A model generated the notes under the pieces. That model searched no databases. It was given only the letters and a program-made list of their open reading frames with translations, and was not told the DNA's origin. The translations under genes were made by a program, and so were the position numbers. This document shows, in pieces, positions 55,445 through 64,000 of a stretch of DNA of 64,000 bases. Source of the stretch: SZAS-103 sp038226665 (GTDB lineage Bacteria; Pseudomonadota; Gammaproteobacteria; Xanthomonadales; Xanthomonadaceae); NCBI GenBank assembly GCA_038226665.1, contig JBBRQI010000009.1:1-64000 (forward strand), given 5' to 3'. Position 1 is the stretch's first letter. Each line of letters opens with the position of its first letter.

Positions 55445-55502
55445 ATGTCGTCGTTCGCATCATGTGTTGCGTGCGATCTCCAACTGGACTTTTCAATTGC
55501 GC

Positions 55503-55536
55503 AAAAAAAGACCGGCGATCGCTCGCCGGTCTTTTC
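55503..55536. terminator. bidirectional terminator
   Basis: A 12-bp inverted repeat (AAAGACCGGCGA / TCGCCGGTCTTT) with a four-base loop, flanked by A and T runs. It lies between the EEP gene (plus) and the TonB-dependent receptor (minus), and can end both transcripts. Confidence 0.88.
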
Positions 55537-55554
55537 GTTGCATGGGTGCCGCAA

Positions 55555-58536
55555 TCAGAACTTGTAAGTCAACTCTGCATACCAGAAGCGGAACGGCAGA
55601 TCGTAGGTACCTGAGTCGTAGTTGTTCAGCGAGCAGGTCACGCAGATCGGAGGTTTCTGTGCGAACACGTTGTTCGCGCCGACGCCCAGCTTCAGGCCAT
55701 CCACTCCGAACGAATGATTCCAACTCAGTTGCACATCGTTGTAGACGGTGGCCTTGAGTTTGTGCAAGCCGGTCGGATTGCCGTCGGCGTCGGTCGCGCA
55801 GAAGGTGCTAGGGAAGTTCGCCAAACTGCAGTCTTCCTTGACCGCACTGATGTAACGCACGTTCCAGGCCGCATCCCAATCGCCAAACTTCCAACCGAAC
55901 TGGACGTTGGTCTTCCAACTCGGAATCGAGCTGTCGCCGACGCTTTGTTGCACCTCCGCGCCGACCACACGCCGCGAAGCGTTGCCGTCCTCATCCACCG
56001 CCTTGTAGCCGATCGTACGGGTGGCTTGCAGCCCAGCGCTGAGCTGGCCCCAGCTCGTCTGCGGCCCGATCCAATTGGCTTTCAGATCGAATCCGTTGGT
56101 GGTGATGGTGCCGAGGTTGGCGAGGAAATCCTTCGGCGGATTGAGGTCGCCGCTGGGGCCGCGGGTGAGGCCCGCGCATTCCGCGCTGCCGAACGCACTC
56201 GTGCCGAAGCACTTGTCGAGCAGAACCTGGAGATCGGGGGCCTGGATCGCCTTCTTGATCTTGTAGTGGTAGTAGTCCACCTCGAAGTCGAGCTTGGTCG
56301 ACCAGGACAGGTTGTCCGCCCAGGACGGGCTGTACACGCCGCCGATGTTGTAGTTGTCGGACTTCTCGGGTTGCAGGTTCGGATTGCCGCCGGTGAAGGT
56401 CGTGATCTGGGTGTTGGCTTGCTGGAAGCCGTTCGGTACGCCCGAAGCACGGCAATTGGTTGCCAGCGTCGAGTTATTCCCCGGCACCACCACCGGCGAG
56501 CCGCTTGGACCACAAGGATCGGTCAAGGTCGCGCCGAATTGGGCCAAGCCAAACAGTTCGCCAAGATTCGGTGCGCGGAAGCCCTGCGAATACGTCCCAC
56601 GGACCACCAGATCCTCGATCGGCTGCCAACGCAAGCCGACCTTGCCGGTCGTAGCGCCGCCGAAGGTCGAGTAGTTGGAATAGCGCACTGCGAAATCGCT
56701 GCTGAAAGTCTGCAACCACGGCACCTGCAACTCGGCGTAGCCTTCATCCACGCTGTAATCGGCCTTGATCGGAATCGCGAAGGAGTCCTGCGATTCGCCC
56801 GTGCTGCGCAGCGGATCGGGATTGAAACTGCCTTCATACCGGCGATGCTCGTAGCCCACCGCGAAACCCGCATAACGATTGTCGCCCATCGCCCACAAAT
56901 CGCCGGTTAGGTTGGCGTTGAGCAGGTCAAACACCTGCTTGCTTGAGTCGCGCTGGGTCGTGGTGACGTAGTTGAGCATCGCCGGAGTGATCGGCCGGCC
57001 CAATCCACCGAACAGATCCAGCGGAGTGCAGCCCGGAGTCGCCGCACAGACAGCCGGATCGCCCAGTGCGATCTTGATATGGCCGATGTTGAAGCCGTTC
57101 AGAAACTCCTGCGACGCACTGTTTTCGGAATGCGCGTAATCCACGTTCCAGTCCATCCCGCGCAGGCCCCAGTTGACTGTGCCGGTGAGGCCCAGATTGA
57201 CGTACCAGGTGTCCACGCTCTGGGTGAAGATGCGCGGCCCGGCCTCGAGCGGACGCCTGGTGATGCCGAGGAAATTCGCCGTGCCATCACCGCACGTCGG
57301 CGAAGCGACTGCGCACAGGTCGATGTGGAAAGGATTGAACGGATTCAAACTCGAAATCGAGATGGTGTCGGCGATGCCGCCGGTTCCCGCAACCGGGCCG
57401 ACGAAGATCGGCTCGGGAGCCGCCTGGTTGGTGGATTCACGGTTGTTGTACAGCGCCTTGGCATGAAACTGGATGCTGTCATTGACATCATAGTTGACGC
57501 TGGTGAACAGCGACTTGCGCTTGCTTGGCGTCAGCAGCAGGTTGAACGGGGCGTAGTTGAAGCGATCTGCGTTGGTGAAGTGATGGTAAGTGCCTGCGCC
57601 CGAATCGGGATTGCCGCCGTTGTAGTTTGGCACCGTGGTGCCGTCGTTCAGCGCAAGACTGAAGAACGCACCGTCAGCACAACTACCGGTGGCAGGATTG
57701 TCCGGATCGCCCGATGAAGCGATTGCCGGATCGCAGAACCGGAAGCGTCCCTGCGGCGTGCCCGAGCTGATGCCAAATGGCCAGCCGGGTTCTCCGACTG
57801 AGGACTGCGAGGACGCGCTGGAGCTGATTCCCTTGGAATCCACATAGCTGGCCGAGAACACGCCGTTGAACTTGTCGCCGCCGCCGCCCACCGTGACATC
57901 GGCTTCGTTGTCGTCCCCGCCGTGGCCATAGCTGCCGCCTTTTACATGCACCTGCGCGCCATTGAATTTCTTGCGGGTGATGATGTTGACCACGCCAGCG
58001 ATCGCATCCGAACCGTAGATTGCCGAAGCGCCGTCTTCCAGCACTTCGATGCGATCCACGATCGCCAATGGAATCGTGTTGAGATCGGCGCTGCCGCTGA
58101 CACCCGAGGCCGAGGATTCGTTGACCCAGCGGATGCCGTCAACCAATACCAATACGCGCTTGGAGCCGAGGTTTCGCAAGTCCACCTGCGCCGAACCGGC
58201 ACCGATGCCGCCGCCGTCGGACGGATAACCGAAGTTGCCGGACGAGTTGACCTTGGCGTTGGTCGCCTGACCGCTCGAGGACAAGGTCTGGAGATATTGC
58301 CCGATCGAGGTCGCGCCGCTCTTGTCGATGGTCTCGCGAGTAATGATCGCGACGGGCGCGCTGGTCACCTTGTTGGTCTGCTTGATGCGTGAACCGGTGA
58401 CGGTCACGCGGTCAAGGGTCTTGGGCGTCTGGCCTGTCGTGGTGCTGGACGCGTCCTGCGCCAATGCGGGCAGCGCGGCGGGCAAGAGTGCGGCAAGGAC
58501 TGCTGCACACAGGCGGCTACGACGGATCGTGGTCAT
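55555..58536 (-). CDS. TonB-dependent outer-membrane receptor
   Basis: 993 residues. The signal peptide is MTTIRRSRLCAAVLAALLPA and continues to ALAQD. The TonB box/plug begins with DRVTVTGSRIKQTNKVTSAP. The plug includes VTRETIDKSGATSIGQYLQT and IEVLEDGASAIYGSDAIAGV. The 22-stranded barrel ends with FRFWYAELTYKF, with the terminal Phe required for insertion by BAM. This branch is enlarged in Xanthomonadales and is used for glycans, peptides or metals; the substrate is not identifiable. GGGGAG lies nine bases before the ATG. The frame extends 85 residues further upstream without an SD. Confidence 0.93.
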   Translation of the reverse strand: MTTIRRSRLCAAVLAALLPAALPALAQDASSTTTGQTPKTLDRVTVTGSRIKQTNKVTSAPVAIITRETIDKSGATSIGQYLQTLSSSGQATNAKVNSSGNFGYPSDGGGIGAGSAQVDLRNLGSKRVLVLVDGIRWVNESSASGVSGSADLNTIPLAIVDRIEVLEDGASAIYGSDAIAGVVNIITRKKFNGAQVHVKGGSYGHGGDDNEADVTVGGGGDKFNGVFSASYVDSKGISSSASSQSSVGEPGWPFGISSGTPQGRFRFCDPAIASSGDPDNPATGSCADGAFFSLALNDGTTVPNYNGGNPDSGAGTYHHFTNADRFNYAPFNLLLTPSKRKSLFTSVNYDVNDSIQFHAKALYNNRESTNQAAPEPIFVGPVAGTGGIADTISISSLNPFNPFHIDLCAVASPTCGDGTANFLGITRRPLEAGPRIFTQSVDTWYVNLGLTGTVNWGLRGMDWNVDYAHSENSASQEFLNGFNIGHIKIALGDPAVCAATPGCTPLDLFGGLGRPITPAMLNYVTTTQRDSSKQVFDLLNANLTGDLWAMGDNRYAGFAVGYEHRRYEGSFNPDPLRSTGESQDSFAIPIKADYSVDEGYAELQVPWLQTFSSDFAVRYSNYSTFGGATTGKVGLRWQPIEDLVVRGTYSQGFRAPNLGELFGLAQFGATLTDPCGPSGSPVVVPGNNSTLATNCRASGVPNGFQQANTQITTFTGGNPNLQPEKSDNYNIGGVYSPSWADNLSWSTKLDFEVDYYHYKIKKAIQAPDLQVLLDKCFGTSAFGSAECAGLTRGPSGDLNPPKDFLANLGTITTNGFDLKANWIGPQTSWGQLSAGLQATRTIGYKAVDEDGNASRRVVGAEVQQSVGDSSIPSWKTNVQFGWKFGDWDAAWNVRYISAVKEDCSLANFPSTFCATDADGNPTGLHKLKATVYNDVQLSWNHSFGVDGLKLGVGANNVFAQKPPICVTCSLNNYDSGTYDLPFRFWYAELTYKF

Positions 58537-58726
58537 CAATATCTCCCCAGAGATGGTGGTGCGTCGGCCAGAGCCGGCGCGTCCGGTGTTTGTAAACAAT
58601 GTGTGAAGCGAGTGCAAGTGCAATGCTTCGGAATGACGTTCGGCACGCCGCAACAGATGGCGCAACGACTTCGCATGCGCGGGCCAGACACGGCCGCAAG
58701 CTGCGCTTCGGCTACACTTCGACCCC

Positions 58727-60760
58727 ATGCGAACAATCCTGCTTTCAGTCGGCTGGCTGCTGTTTTCGGCCGCCTCCGCGCAACCGGCCACTTCAGCGCA
58801 ACCTGACTCGGGCCAGCTCGCGCAGGCACGCGAGGCGCTGACCCAAGCCGAAGCCGGACAGCTCGATCCGGCGCTCGCGCGCCGATTGGCGAACGATCCA
58901 CTCGCTTCATGGATCGACTATGCGTCGTTGCGCCGCAACCTTGCGGATGCCGATCCCGGCGCAGTGCGCGGGTTCCTCGACCGCTACCCGGGCCAGGTCG
59001 CCGCGAACCTGCTGCGCGATGCGTGGCTGGGTGAACTCGACAAACGCAAGGACTGGCGGAATTTCCGCGCGTTCCGCACCAATGACAGCTACGCCAAGGA
59101 CAGCAGCGCATCGCTGCGTTGCGCGGATCTCGCCGCGCGGCTCGATGCGGGCGAGCCGGATGCCGATTGGTTCGACGATGCGCTCGCGCAGTGGAAAAAT
59201 GGCGATGCGGTGCCTGTCGATTGCGACGCAGCGTTCGCATTCCTCGACGCACGCGGCAAGCTCATCCCGGAATTACGCTGGAAGCGCATCGATGCCGCCG
59301 CCGAGGACGGAGCGACCAGCGTGATGCGCCAAGCGGCGCGCGGGCTGTCGCCCGAGCAAGCAGCCCTCGTATCCGCATACGCCGCCTTCATCGACGCACC
59401 TAACGACAGCGCGTTGGGCTGGCCGAAAACCGAACGCAGCCGCCGCATGGTCGCGATCGGATTGGCCCGTCAAGCCAAGCGCGATCCCGGCAGCGCCGAA
59501 GCGCATCTTGCGCGACTCGCACCGGCACTGCAGATGGGCGAGCCCGATCGCGGCCGCGTGCAGTATGCGATTGCGTTATGGACCGTGAGTTCGTACCTGC
59601 CCGGTTCCGCGCAACGCCTCGCGGCCGTGCCTGCATCGGCGTTCGATGCGAAGTTGCACGAATGGCAGGTGCGCGAGGCGATCGCACGCGGCGACGATGC
59701 AGCTGCGATCAAGGCGATCGTCGCGATGGATCCGGTGCAGCGCAACGATCCGCGCTGGCAATATTTCGAAGCCCGACTGCGCGAGCGCCACGGCGATGCG
59801 AAAGCCGCGAATGCGTTGTACGCGCAGGCCGCGCGCACCGCGACGTACCACGGTTTCCTCGCCGCCGATCGCCTGCATCAGGCTTACAACATCTGCCCGA
59901 TCGAATTGCATTCGGGCAACGCCGAACGCGCGAAAGTCGCGGCGACGCCGGCACTGATCCGCGCATTCGAGCTGTTCCAGGTCGATCGCACGGCATGGGC
60001 CGAACGCGAATGGAAACAGGCCGTGTCCGGTTTCGACGACCACCAGCGGCAGATCGCCGTCGCGCTCGCGCAGGATGCGGGCTGGTACGACCGCGCGACC
60101 TTCGCGCTTGGCATGGATGCGTCCGGCAAGCCGGCGCCGGATGAGTTGCGCATGTACAGCTTGCGGTTCCCTCTCAATGAGGCGAATACCTTGCGCGAGA
60201 AGGCGCGCGCCAACGGGATCGACGCCGCCTGGGTCGCAGCCGAGATCCGCGCCGAGAGCGCGTGGATGCCTTACGCGCGTTCGGGTGCGGACGCGCGCGG
60301 ATTGATGCAGTTGCTGCCTTCCGTTGGCGCGCACGTCGCTCGCACGCTGGGCATCGCCTGGAGCGGCGGCGACATGCTGTACCAGCCGCAGGTCAGCATC
60401 ACCCTCGGCAGCGCCTTCCTGCGCGAGATGCTGGATCGCTACAACGGCCGCATCTATCTTGCTATCGGCGCCTATAACGCCGGCGCTGGGCCGGTGAACC
60501 GGTGGCTCGCGCAACGCGCGCAGCTCGACCCGGATTTCTGGATCGAAACCGTGAGCTACAAGGAAACCCGCGACTACATCATGCGCGTGCTCGCTTTCTC
60601 GGTGATCTACGACTGGCGCTTCGATGGCAAGGCCGTTCCGCTGTCGGATCGCATGCTCGGCCGCACCGTGCCGGATGCCCAGAAACGCCATTTCGTGTGC
60701 GCGCTCGCGCCGTCCAATCCAGCCCCCGCAGTTTCAGGCGCAATGGACGCGACGCAATGA
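58727..60760 (+). CDS. slt: soluble lytic murein transglycosylase
   Basis: 677 residues with a signal peptide (MRTILLSVGWLLFSAASA), a long superhelical N-terminal part (about 40-470), and a C-terminal goose-lysozyme-like domain. The catalytic Glu510 is in AAEIRAESAWMPYARSGA, followed by RGLMQLLPSVGAHVARTLG and AIGAYNAGAGPVNRWLAQR. It cleaves the glycan strands of peptidoglycan with formation of 1,6-anhydro ends in the periplasm. The stop overlaps the next start as ATGA, so the two genes are translationally coupled. Confidence 0.94.
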   Translation: MRTILLSVGWLLFSAASAQPATSAQPDSGQLAQAREALTQAEAGQLDPALARRLANDPLASWIDYASLRRNLADADPGAVRGFLDRYPGQVAANLLRDAWLGELDKRKDWRNFRAFRTNDSYAKDSSASLRCADLAARLDAGEPDADWFDDALAQWKNGDAVPVDCDAAFAFLDARGKLIPELRWKRIDAAAEDGATSVMRQAARGLSPEQAALVSAYAAFIDAPNDSALGWPKTERSRRMVAIGLARQAKRDPGSAEAHLARLAPALQMGEPDRGRVQYAIALWTVSSYLPGSAQRLAAVPASAFDAKLHEWQVREAIARGDDAAAIKAIVAMDPVQRNDPRWQYFEARLRERHGDAKAANALYAQAARTATYHGFLAADRLHQAYNICPIELHSGNAERAKVAATPALIRAFELFQVDRTAWAEREWKQAVSGFDDHQRQIAVALAQDAGWYDRATFALGMDASGKPAPDELRMYSLRFPLNEANTLREKARANGIDAAWVAAEIRAESAWMPYARSGADARGLMQLLPSVGAHVARTLGIAWSGGDMLYQPQVSITLGSAFLREMLDRYNGRIYLAIGAYNAGAGPVNRWLAQRAQLDPDFWIETVSYKETRDYIMRVLAFSVIYDWRFDGKAVPLSDRMLGRTVPDAQKRHFVCALAPSNPAPAVSGAMDATQ

Positions 60761-61707
60761 ACGCACCACTGAACGTTGCCGTGCTCGGCGGCACCGGCTT
60801 CGTCGGCCACGCACTGGTCGAGCGGCTGGTTGCCGAAGGCCATGCCGTCACCGTGGTCAGCCGCAACAACGCGCGCCATCTCGATCGTTCGCTGCCACCG
60901 AATGCCGCGGTCCGCGATTGCGACGAATACGATGCGGCCGCGCTGGCGCGCGCAATCCGTGGCAGCGATGTCGCGATCAACCTCGTCGGCATCCTCAACG
61001 ATCCGGGCATCGGCGACTCGGACCGCGGTTTCCAGCGCGCGCACGTCGAGCTCACGCGCCATCTGATCGCCGCATGCAATGCGAGCGACGTACCACGCCT
61101 GCTGCAAATGAGCGCACTCAACGCCGGTCGCGGACGCAGCCATTACCTGCGCACGCGCGGCGAAGCCGAGGAACTCGTGAAAACCTCGTCGCTCGACTGG
61201 ACGATCTTTCAGCCATCGGTGATCTTCGGTTCTGGCGACGGCTTGTTCTGCCGCTTCGCCGCGTTGCTGAAGATTGCGCCAGTGCTGCCGCTTGCACGTG
61301 CAACGGCGAAGTTCGCGCCGGTGTGGATCGGCGATGTCGTCGAAGCATTCGTTTGTTCGCTGGGCGATGAACGCACTTTCCGCCAAAGTTACGAACTGTA
61401 TGGGCCAGATGTGGTGACGCTCGCGCAAATCGTGCAGATGACCGCGCAGCAGATGCGCCTGCGCCGCTTCGTCGCGCCGCTGCCCGATGCGCTCGGTCGC
61501 ATGCAGGCGTTCGCGATGGATTTCGTGCCGGGCAAACCGTTCTCGAGCGACAACTACCGTTCACTGCTCACCGATTCGGTCGGCGGCATCGACGGCCTGC
61601 ATCGGCTCGGCATCGTGCCGACGAAGATCGCCGCGATCCTGCCCGATATCCTCGGCCACGGTGAAAACCGACAGGCGCGGCTGGATCGCTACCGCGCGCG
61701 GTTCTGA
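60757..61707 (+). CDS. NDUFA9-like NAD(P)-binding protein (atypical SDR)
   Basis: 316 residues. The N-terminal nucleotide-binding site is VAVLGGTGFVGHALVERLV. DVAINLVGILNDPGI and TIFQPSVIFGSGDG match the complex I NDUFA9 subunit-like group of atypical short-chain dehydrogenases. The bacterial function is unclear; quinone or lipid-linked roles have been proposed in the family. It is coupled to slt by an ATGA overlap and lies 28 bases upstream of cca. Confidence 0.9.
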   Translation: MNAPLNVAVLGGTGFVGHALVERLVAEGHAVTVVSRNNARHLDRSLPPNAAVRDCDEYDAAALARAIRGSDVAINLVGILNDPGIGDSDRGFQRAHVELTRHLIAACNASDVPRLLQMSALNAGRGRSHYLRTRGEAEELVKTSSLDWTIFQPSVIFGSGDGLFCRFAALLKIAPVLPLARATAKFAPVWIGDVVEAFVCSLGDERTFRQSYELYGPDVVTLAQIVQMTAQQMRLRRFVAPLPDALGRMQAFAMDFVPGKPFSSDNYRSLLTDSVGGIDGLHRLGIVPTKIAAILPDILGHGENRQARLDRYRARF

Positions 61708-61735
61708 TCACAGACGCCCTGATTTCAATCGACGG

Positions 61736-62977
61736 ATGCACACCCAACACATCCAGGCTTATCTCGTCGGCGGCGCGGTACGCGATCGGCTGCTCGGTCG
61801 ACCGCATGGAGATCGCGACTGGGTCGTCGTCGGCGCAACACCAGCACGGATGATCGCGCGCGGCTTCAAGCCGGTCGGTCGCGATTTCCCGGTGTTCCTG
61901 CATCCGACCACCCACGAGGAATACGCACTCGCGCGCACCGAGCGCAAATCGGCGCGCGGGTATCGCGGCTTCGTCGTCGACGCCGATCCGGCAGTGACGC
62001 TCGACGAGGATCTTGCGCGTCGCGATTTCACCATCAATGCGATCGCGCAGGATTCCGAAGGCGCGCTCATCGATCCGTTCAACGGCGTGCGCGATCTCGA
62101 AGCACGCGTGTTGCGCCACGTCTCGCCCGCATTCGTCGAAGACCCGGTGCGCGTGCTGCGCGCTGCGCGTTTCATTGCGCGCTTAGCGCCGCTGGGTTTT
62201 GTGGTGGCAGCGGAGACGATGGATCTCATGCGCGCGATGGTCGTTGACGGGGAGATCGACCATCTCGTTCCCGAACGCGTGTGGCAGGAACTCGCACGCG
62301 CGCTGGCCGAGCCACAGCCGTCGGCATTTCTTGCGACGCTGCGCGACGCCGGTGCGCTTGTGCGCATCCTTCCCGAAGTCGATGCGCTGTACGGCGTGCC
62401 GCAGCGTGCGGAGTTCCACCCGGAAATCGACACCGGCATCCACCAGCAGATGGTCAGCGACATGGCGGCAAGGCTCGCGCCAGGCGATGCGCTGGTCGGA
62501 TTCGCCGCGCTCACCCACGACCTCGGCAAGGCGCTCACGCCGAAGGACGTGTTGCCGAAACACATCGGCCACGAACACGCCGGACTCGCACCGCTCGACG
62601 CCTTGTGCGAGCGGCTGAAAGTGCCAGCCGCGCAACGCGAACTCGCGACGATCGCTTGTCGCGAACATCTGAACGTGCATCGCATCGATGCCTTGCGCGA
62701 CGAGACCGTGCACGATTTGATCGCGCGCTGCGATGGTTTCCGCAAGCCCGAACGCATCGACCAGCTCGCGACCGTCTGCGAAGCCGACAAGCGCGGCCGC
62801 CTCGGCATGCAGGACAGCGCTTATCCGCAAGCCGCGCTGCTGCGCGCGCTGCATCGCGCCGCGCTCGCGGTGCATGCGCGCGAACTGGTCGCGCAAGGCG
62901 CGGTCGGCGAGGAAGTCGGCGTCCGCCTGCGCGTGGCGCGTATCGCTGCAATCCACGCAGCGCGTTCGCAAGGCTGA
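61736..62977 (+). CDS. cca: multifunctional CCA tRNA nucleotidyltransferase
   Basis: 413 residues. The class II polymerase head is YLVGGAVRDRLLGRPHGDRD, with the catalytic DxD in GDRDWVVVG. DLARRDFTINAIA and EDPVRVLRAARFIARL follow. An HD domain starts about HPEIDTGIHQQMVSD with THDLGKALTPKDV. It adds CCA to tRNA 3' ends and the HD part gives phosphatase activity. The frame runs 83 residues upstream of the ATG at 61736, but MHTQHIQAYLVGGAVRD is the natural start. Confidence 0.94.
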   Translation: MHTQHIQAYLVGGAVRDRLLGRPHGDRDWVVVGATPARMIARGFKPVGRDFPVFLHPTTHEEYALARTERKSARGYRGFVVDADPAVTLDEDLARRDFTINAIAQDSEGALIDPFNGVRDLEARVLRHVSPAFVEDPVRVLRAARFIARLAPLGFVVAAETMDLMRAMVVDGEIDHLVPERVWQELARALAEPQPSAFLATLRDAGALVRILPEVDALYGVPQRAEFHPEIDTGIHQQMVSDMAARLAPGDALVGFAALTHDLGKALTPKDVLPKHIGHEHAGLAPLDALCERLKVPAAQRELATIACREHLNVHRIDALRDETVHDLIARCDGFRKPERIDQLATVCEADKRGRLGMQDSAYPQAALLRALHRAALAVHARELVAQGAVGEEVGVRLRVARIAAIHAARSQG

Positions 62978-62978
62978 T

Positions 62979-63362
62979 TCAACCCAGGCGCGCGTCGATC
63001 CGTTGCAGCCAGGTGGCAAACGGCGTCCACGCCGTTGCAAGCCCGATCGCCACGCCGATGGCATCGATCATCCCGTCGTAGGCGGACATGTCGCGGTAGT
63101 CGGTCAGGTAACCCTGCGCGAATTCGAGCGCGATGCCGAGCGCGACCATCGCCGCCGCCGCGACCAGCCACTCGTTGCGCTTCGCATACAACTGCACCGC
63201 CATCGCCGCGAGGCAAAGGTAGGCGAAGCCATGGTCGAACTTGCCGATCGTCAGCCAGTACGGAATCGGCGGCGCGGGCATCAGCGACAGCACGATCGTG
63301 CCGAGGATCATCGCGGTCCACACGGCGATCCACAAACGCGGCCGATGGAACGAACGCAACAT
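62979..63362 (-). CDS. VanZ-like membrane protein
   Basis: 127 residues with about four transmembrane segments. IVLSLMPAPPIPYWLTIGKF is followed by DHGFAYLCLAAMAVQLY, the core VanZ-like pattern including a Lys-x-x-His and a later LEFAQGYLTDYRDMSAYDG. Members are inner-membrane proteins of unclear function; some affect teicoplanin resistance. The start overlaps the stop of the upstream methyltransferase (TGATG). A GTG three bases upstream is possible. The stop is convergent to cca, two bases apart. Confidence 0.82.
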   Translation of the reverse strand: MLRSFHRPRLWIAVWTAMILGTIVLSLMPAPPIPYWLTIGKFDHGFAYLCLAAMAVQLYAKRNEWLVAAAAMVALGIALEFAQGYLTDYRDMSAYDGMIDAIGVAIGLATAWTPFATWLQRIDARLG

Positions 63363-64000
63363 CACAATCTCCCGCTCAAATCGCCGAGCGCGAAAGCCGG
63401 CTCGAAGTCCACGCCACGCTGGAAACCCATTGCCTGGAAGCGCTCTCCCATCTCACCGGGCAAGGTCAGGCGCTTGGCTTCCCGGGCGATGCGCAGGCGT
63501 TCGATTTCCGGTAGCGCCTGCGAGGCTCCCAGTGCATCGCCCAAACCATTCCCGATCAGGAACTGCGCCTGCGCGCAGTAGCCCGCCAATTCGAAACCGA
63601 TGCGCGTGCCAGCTTCGGCGAGTGCGGTGAAATCGACCGAGGCGGTGATGTCCTGCAAGCCCGGCCACAGGAATGGATCGGCGTGGGCGTGGTGGCGGTA
63701 ATGGCAGATCAAGGTGCCGTCGTTGCGTTCGGGCGCATAGAACTCGCGACGCGGATAACCGTAATCGATGAACAACATCGCGCCGCGTACCATCGTGCCT
63801 GCAACTGCGTCGATCCAGTACGGCAACTGCGGCAACACTTCGGAACGATAGCCATCGACGAAGCGCGCGTCGAGCCCACGCATGACATGTCCCAGCGCGC
63901 TGACAAGCAGCGTATCGGCGCCGCGCTCGGCGCATGCGAAACGATCGCCCTCATCGAGCGCGACGCTTTCCTCGAACATTTCGCCGTCCCGCACCACGAA
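63362..64000 (-). CDS. MidA/NDUFAF7-type SAM methyltransferase, 5' part missing
   Basis: 213 residues are seen; the gene continues beyond the window at 64000, so the N-terminus and the SAM-binding motif I are not visible. The visible part matches the C-terminal half of the MidA/NDUFAF7-like family: DAVAGTMVRGAMLFIDYGYP, RREFYAPERNDGTLICHYRH, HAHADPFLWPGLQDITASVDF and IERLRIAREAKRLTLPGEMG. In mitochondria, NDUFAF7 methylates an arginine of complex I; the bacterial target is unknown. It overlaps the VanZ-like gene and probably forms an operon with it. Confidence 0.85.
   Translation of the reverse strand, partial: FVVRDGEMFEESVALDEGDRFACAERGADTLLVSALGHVMRGLDARFVDGYRSEVLPQLPYWIDAVAGTMVRGAMLFIDYGYPRREFYAPERNDGTLICHYRHHAHADPFLWPGLQDITASVDFTALAEAGTRIGFELAGYCAQAQFLIGNGLGDALGASQALPEIERLRIAREAKRLTLPGEMGERFQAMGFQRGVDFEPAFALGDLSGRL

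Overview
The window is a high-GC gammaproteobacterial chromosome segment. Gene content points to the Xanthomonadales/Lysobacterales: a monothiol glutaredoxin-rhodanese fusion, plant-type glutamate-cysteine ligase, cytochrome c4 next to a lipoprotein DsbA, homodimeric AceE, and a TonB-dependent receptor of the N-terminal 'VTGSRI' type. This placement is inferred from family knowledge; no rRNA or tRNA gene was seen to confirm it.

Layout. 1-9.5 kb holds housekeeping and small genes: yajQ, a methyltransferase, a DUF1415 gene, a secreted PCR-DTR-domain protein, rsuA, rsmC, a fasciclin protein, an EamA exporter, a secreted hypothetical, and a FrnE-like DsbA-family protein. 9.5-27.5 kb is an 18 kb Mu-like element, described below. 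27.5-31.1 kb holds a quinone oxidoreductase, a DUF3297 gene, a two-DTG aspartyl protease, csbD and a four-EF-hand protein. 31-38.6 kb holds, all on minus, aceE, maeB, a sulfotransferase and a DUF1704 (QEGLA) predicted metallopeptidase. 38.6-48 kb has rsgA, an alaA-type aminotransferase, a GDSL lipoprotein, the glutaredoxin-IscA-like-rhodanese fusion, a DUF924 gene, a Dph6-like gene, a formaldehyde-detoxifying alcohol dehydrogenase, a SEC-C protein and gshA. 48-64 kb has a peptide-binding protein plus one permease, an M20 amidohydrolase, engB, cytochrome c4, dsbA, an EEP-family enzyme, a TonB-dependent receptor, slt, an NDUFA9-like gene, cca, a VanZ-like gene and a truncated MidA-like methyltransferase.

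The most interesting region is 9497-27470. It carries a complete and tightly coupled contractile-tail operon of phage Mu type: connector/terminator, sheath, tube, tail chaperone pair with a probable -1 frameshift, tape measure, gp43-gp48 baseplate and spike, an SGNH-esterase tail fibre, and a Hint-like protein. A Dam-type methylase and a 67-aa gene close the operon. It has no capsid, portal, terminase, transposase or recognisable lysis genes. A papain-like C1 peptidase gene sits where the head and early genes would be. Both transposition ends look intact: a TG...CA element, a 5-bp AAGGC target duplication, tandem 22-bp-period sites at one end, and three spaced sites at the other with nearly the Mu attL spacing. 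The element therefore looks like a headless 'mini-Mu': either a tailocin-type contractile particle cluster or a recently deleted prophage that kept its tail module and could be mobilised in trans.
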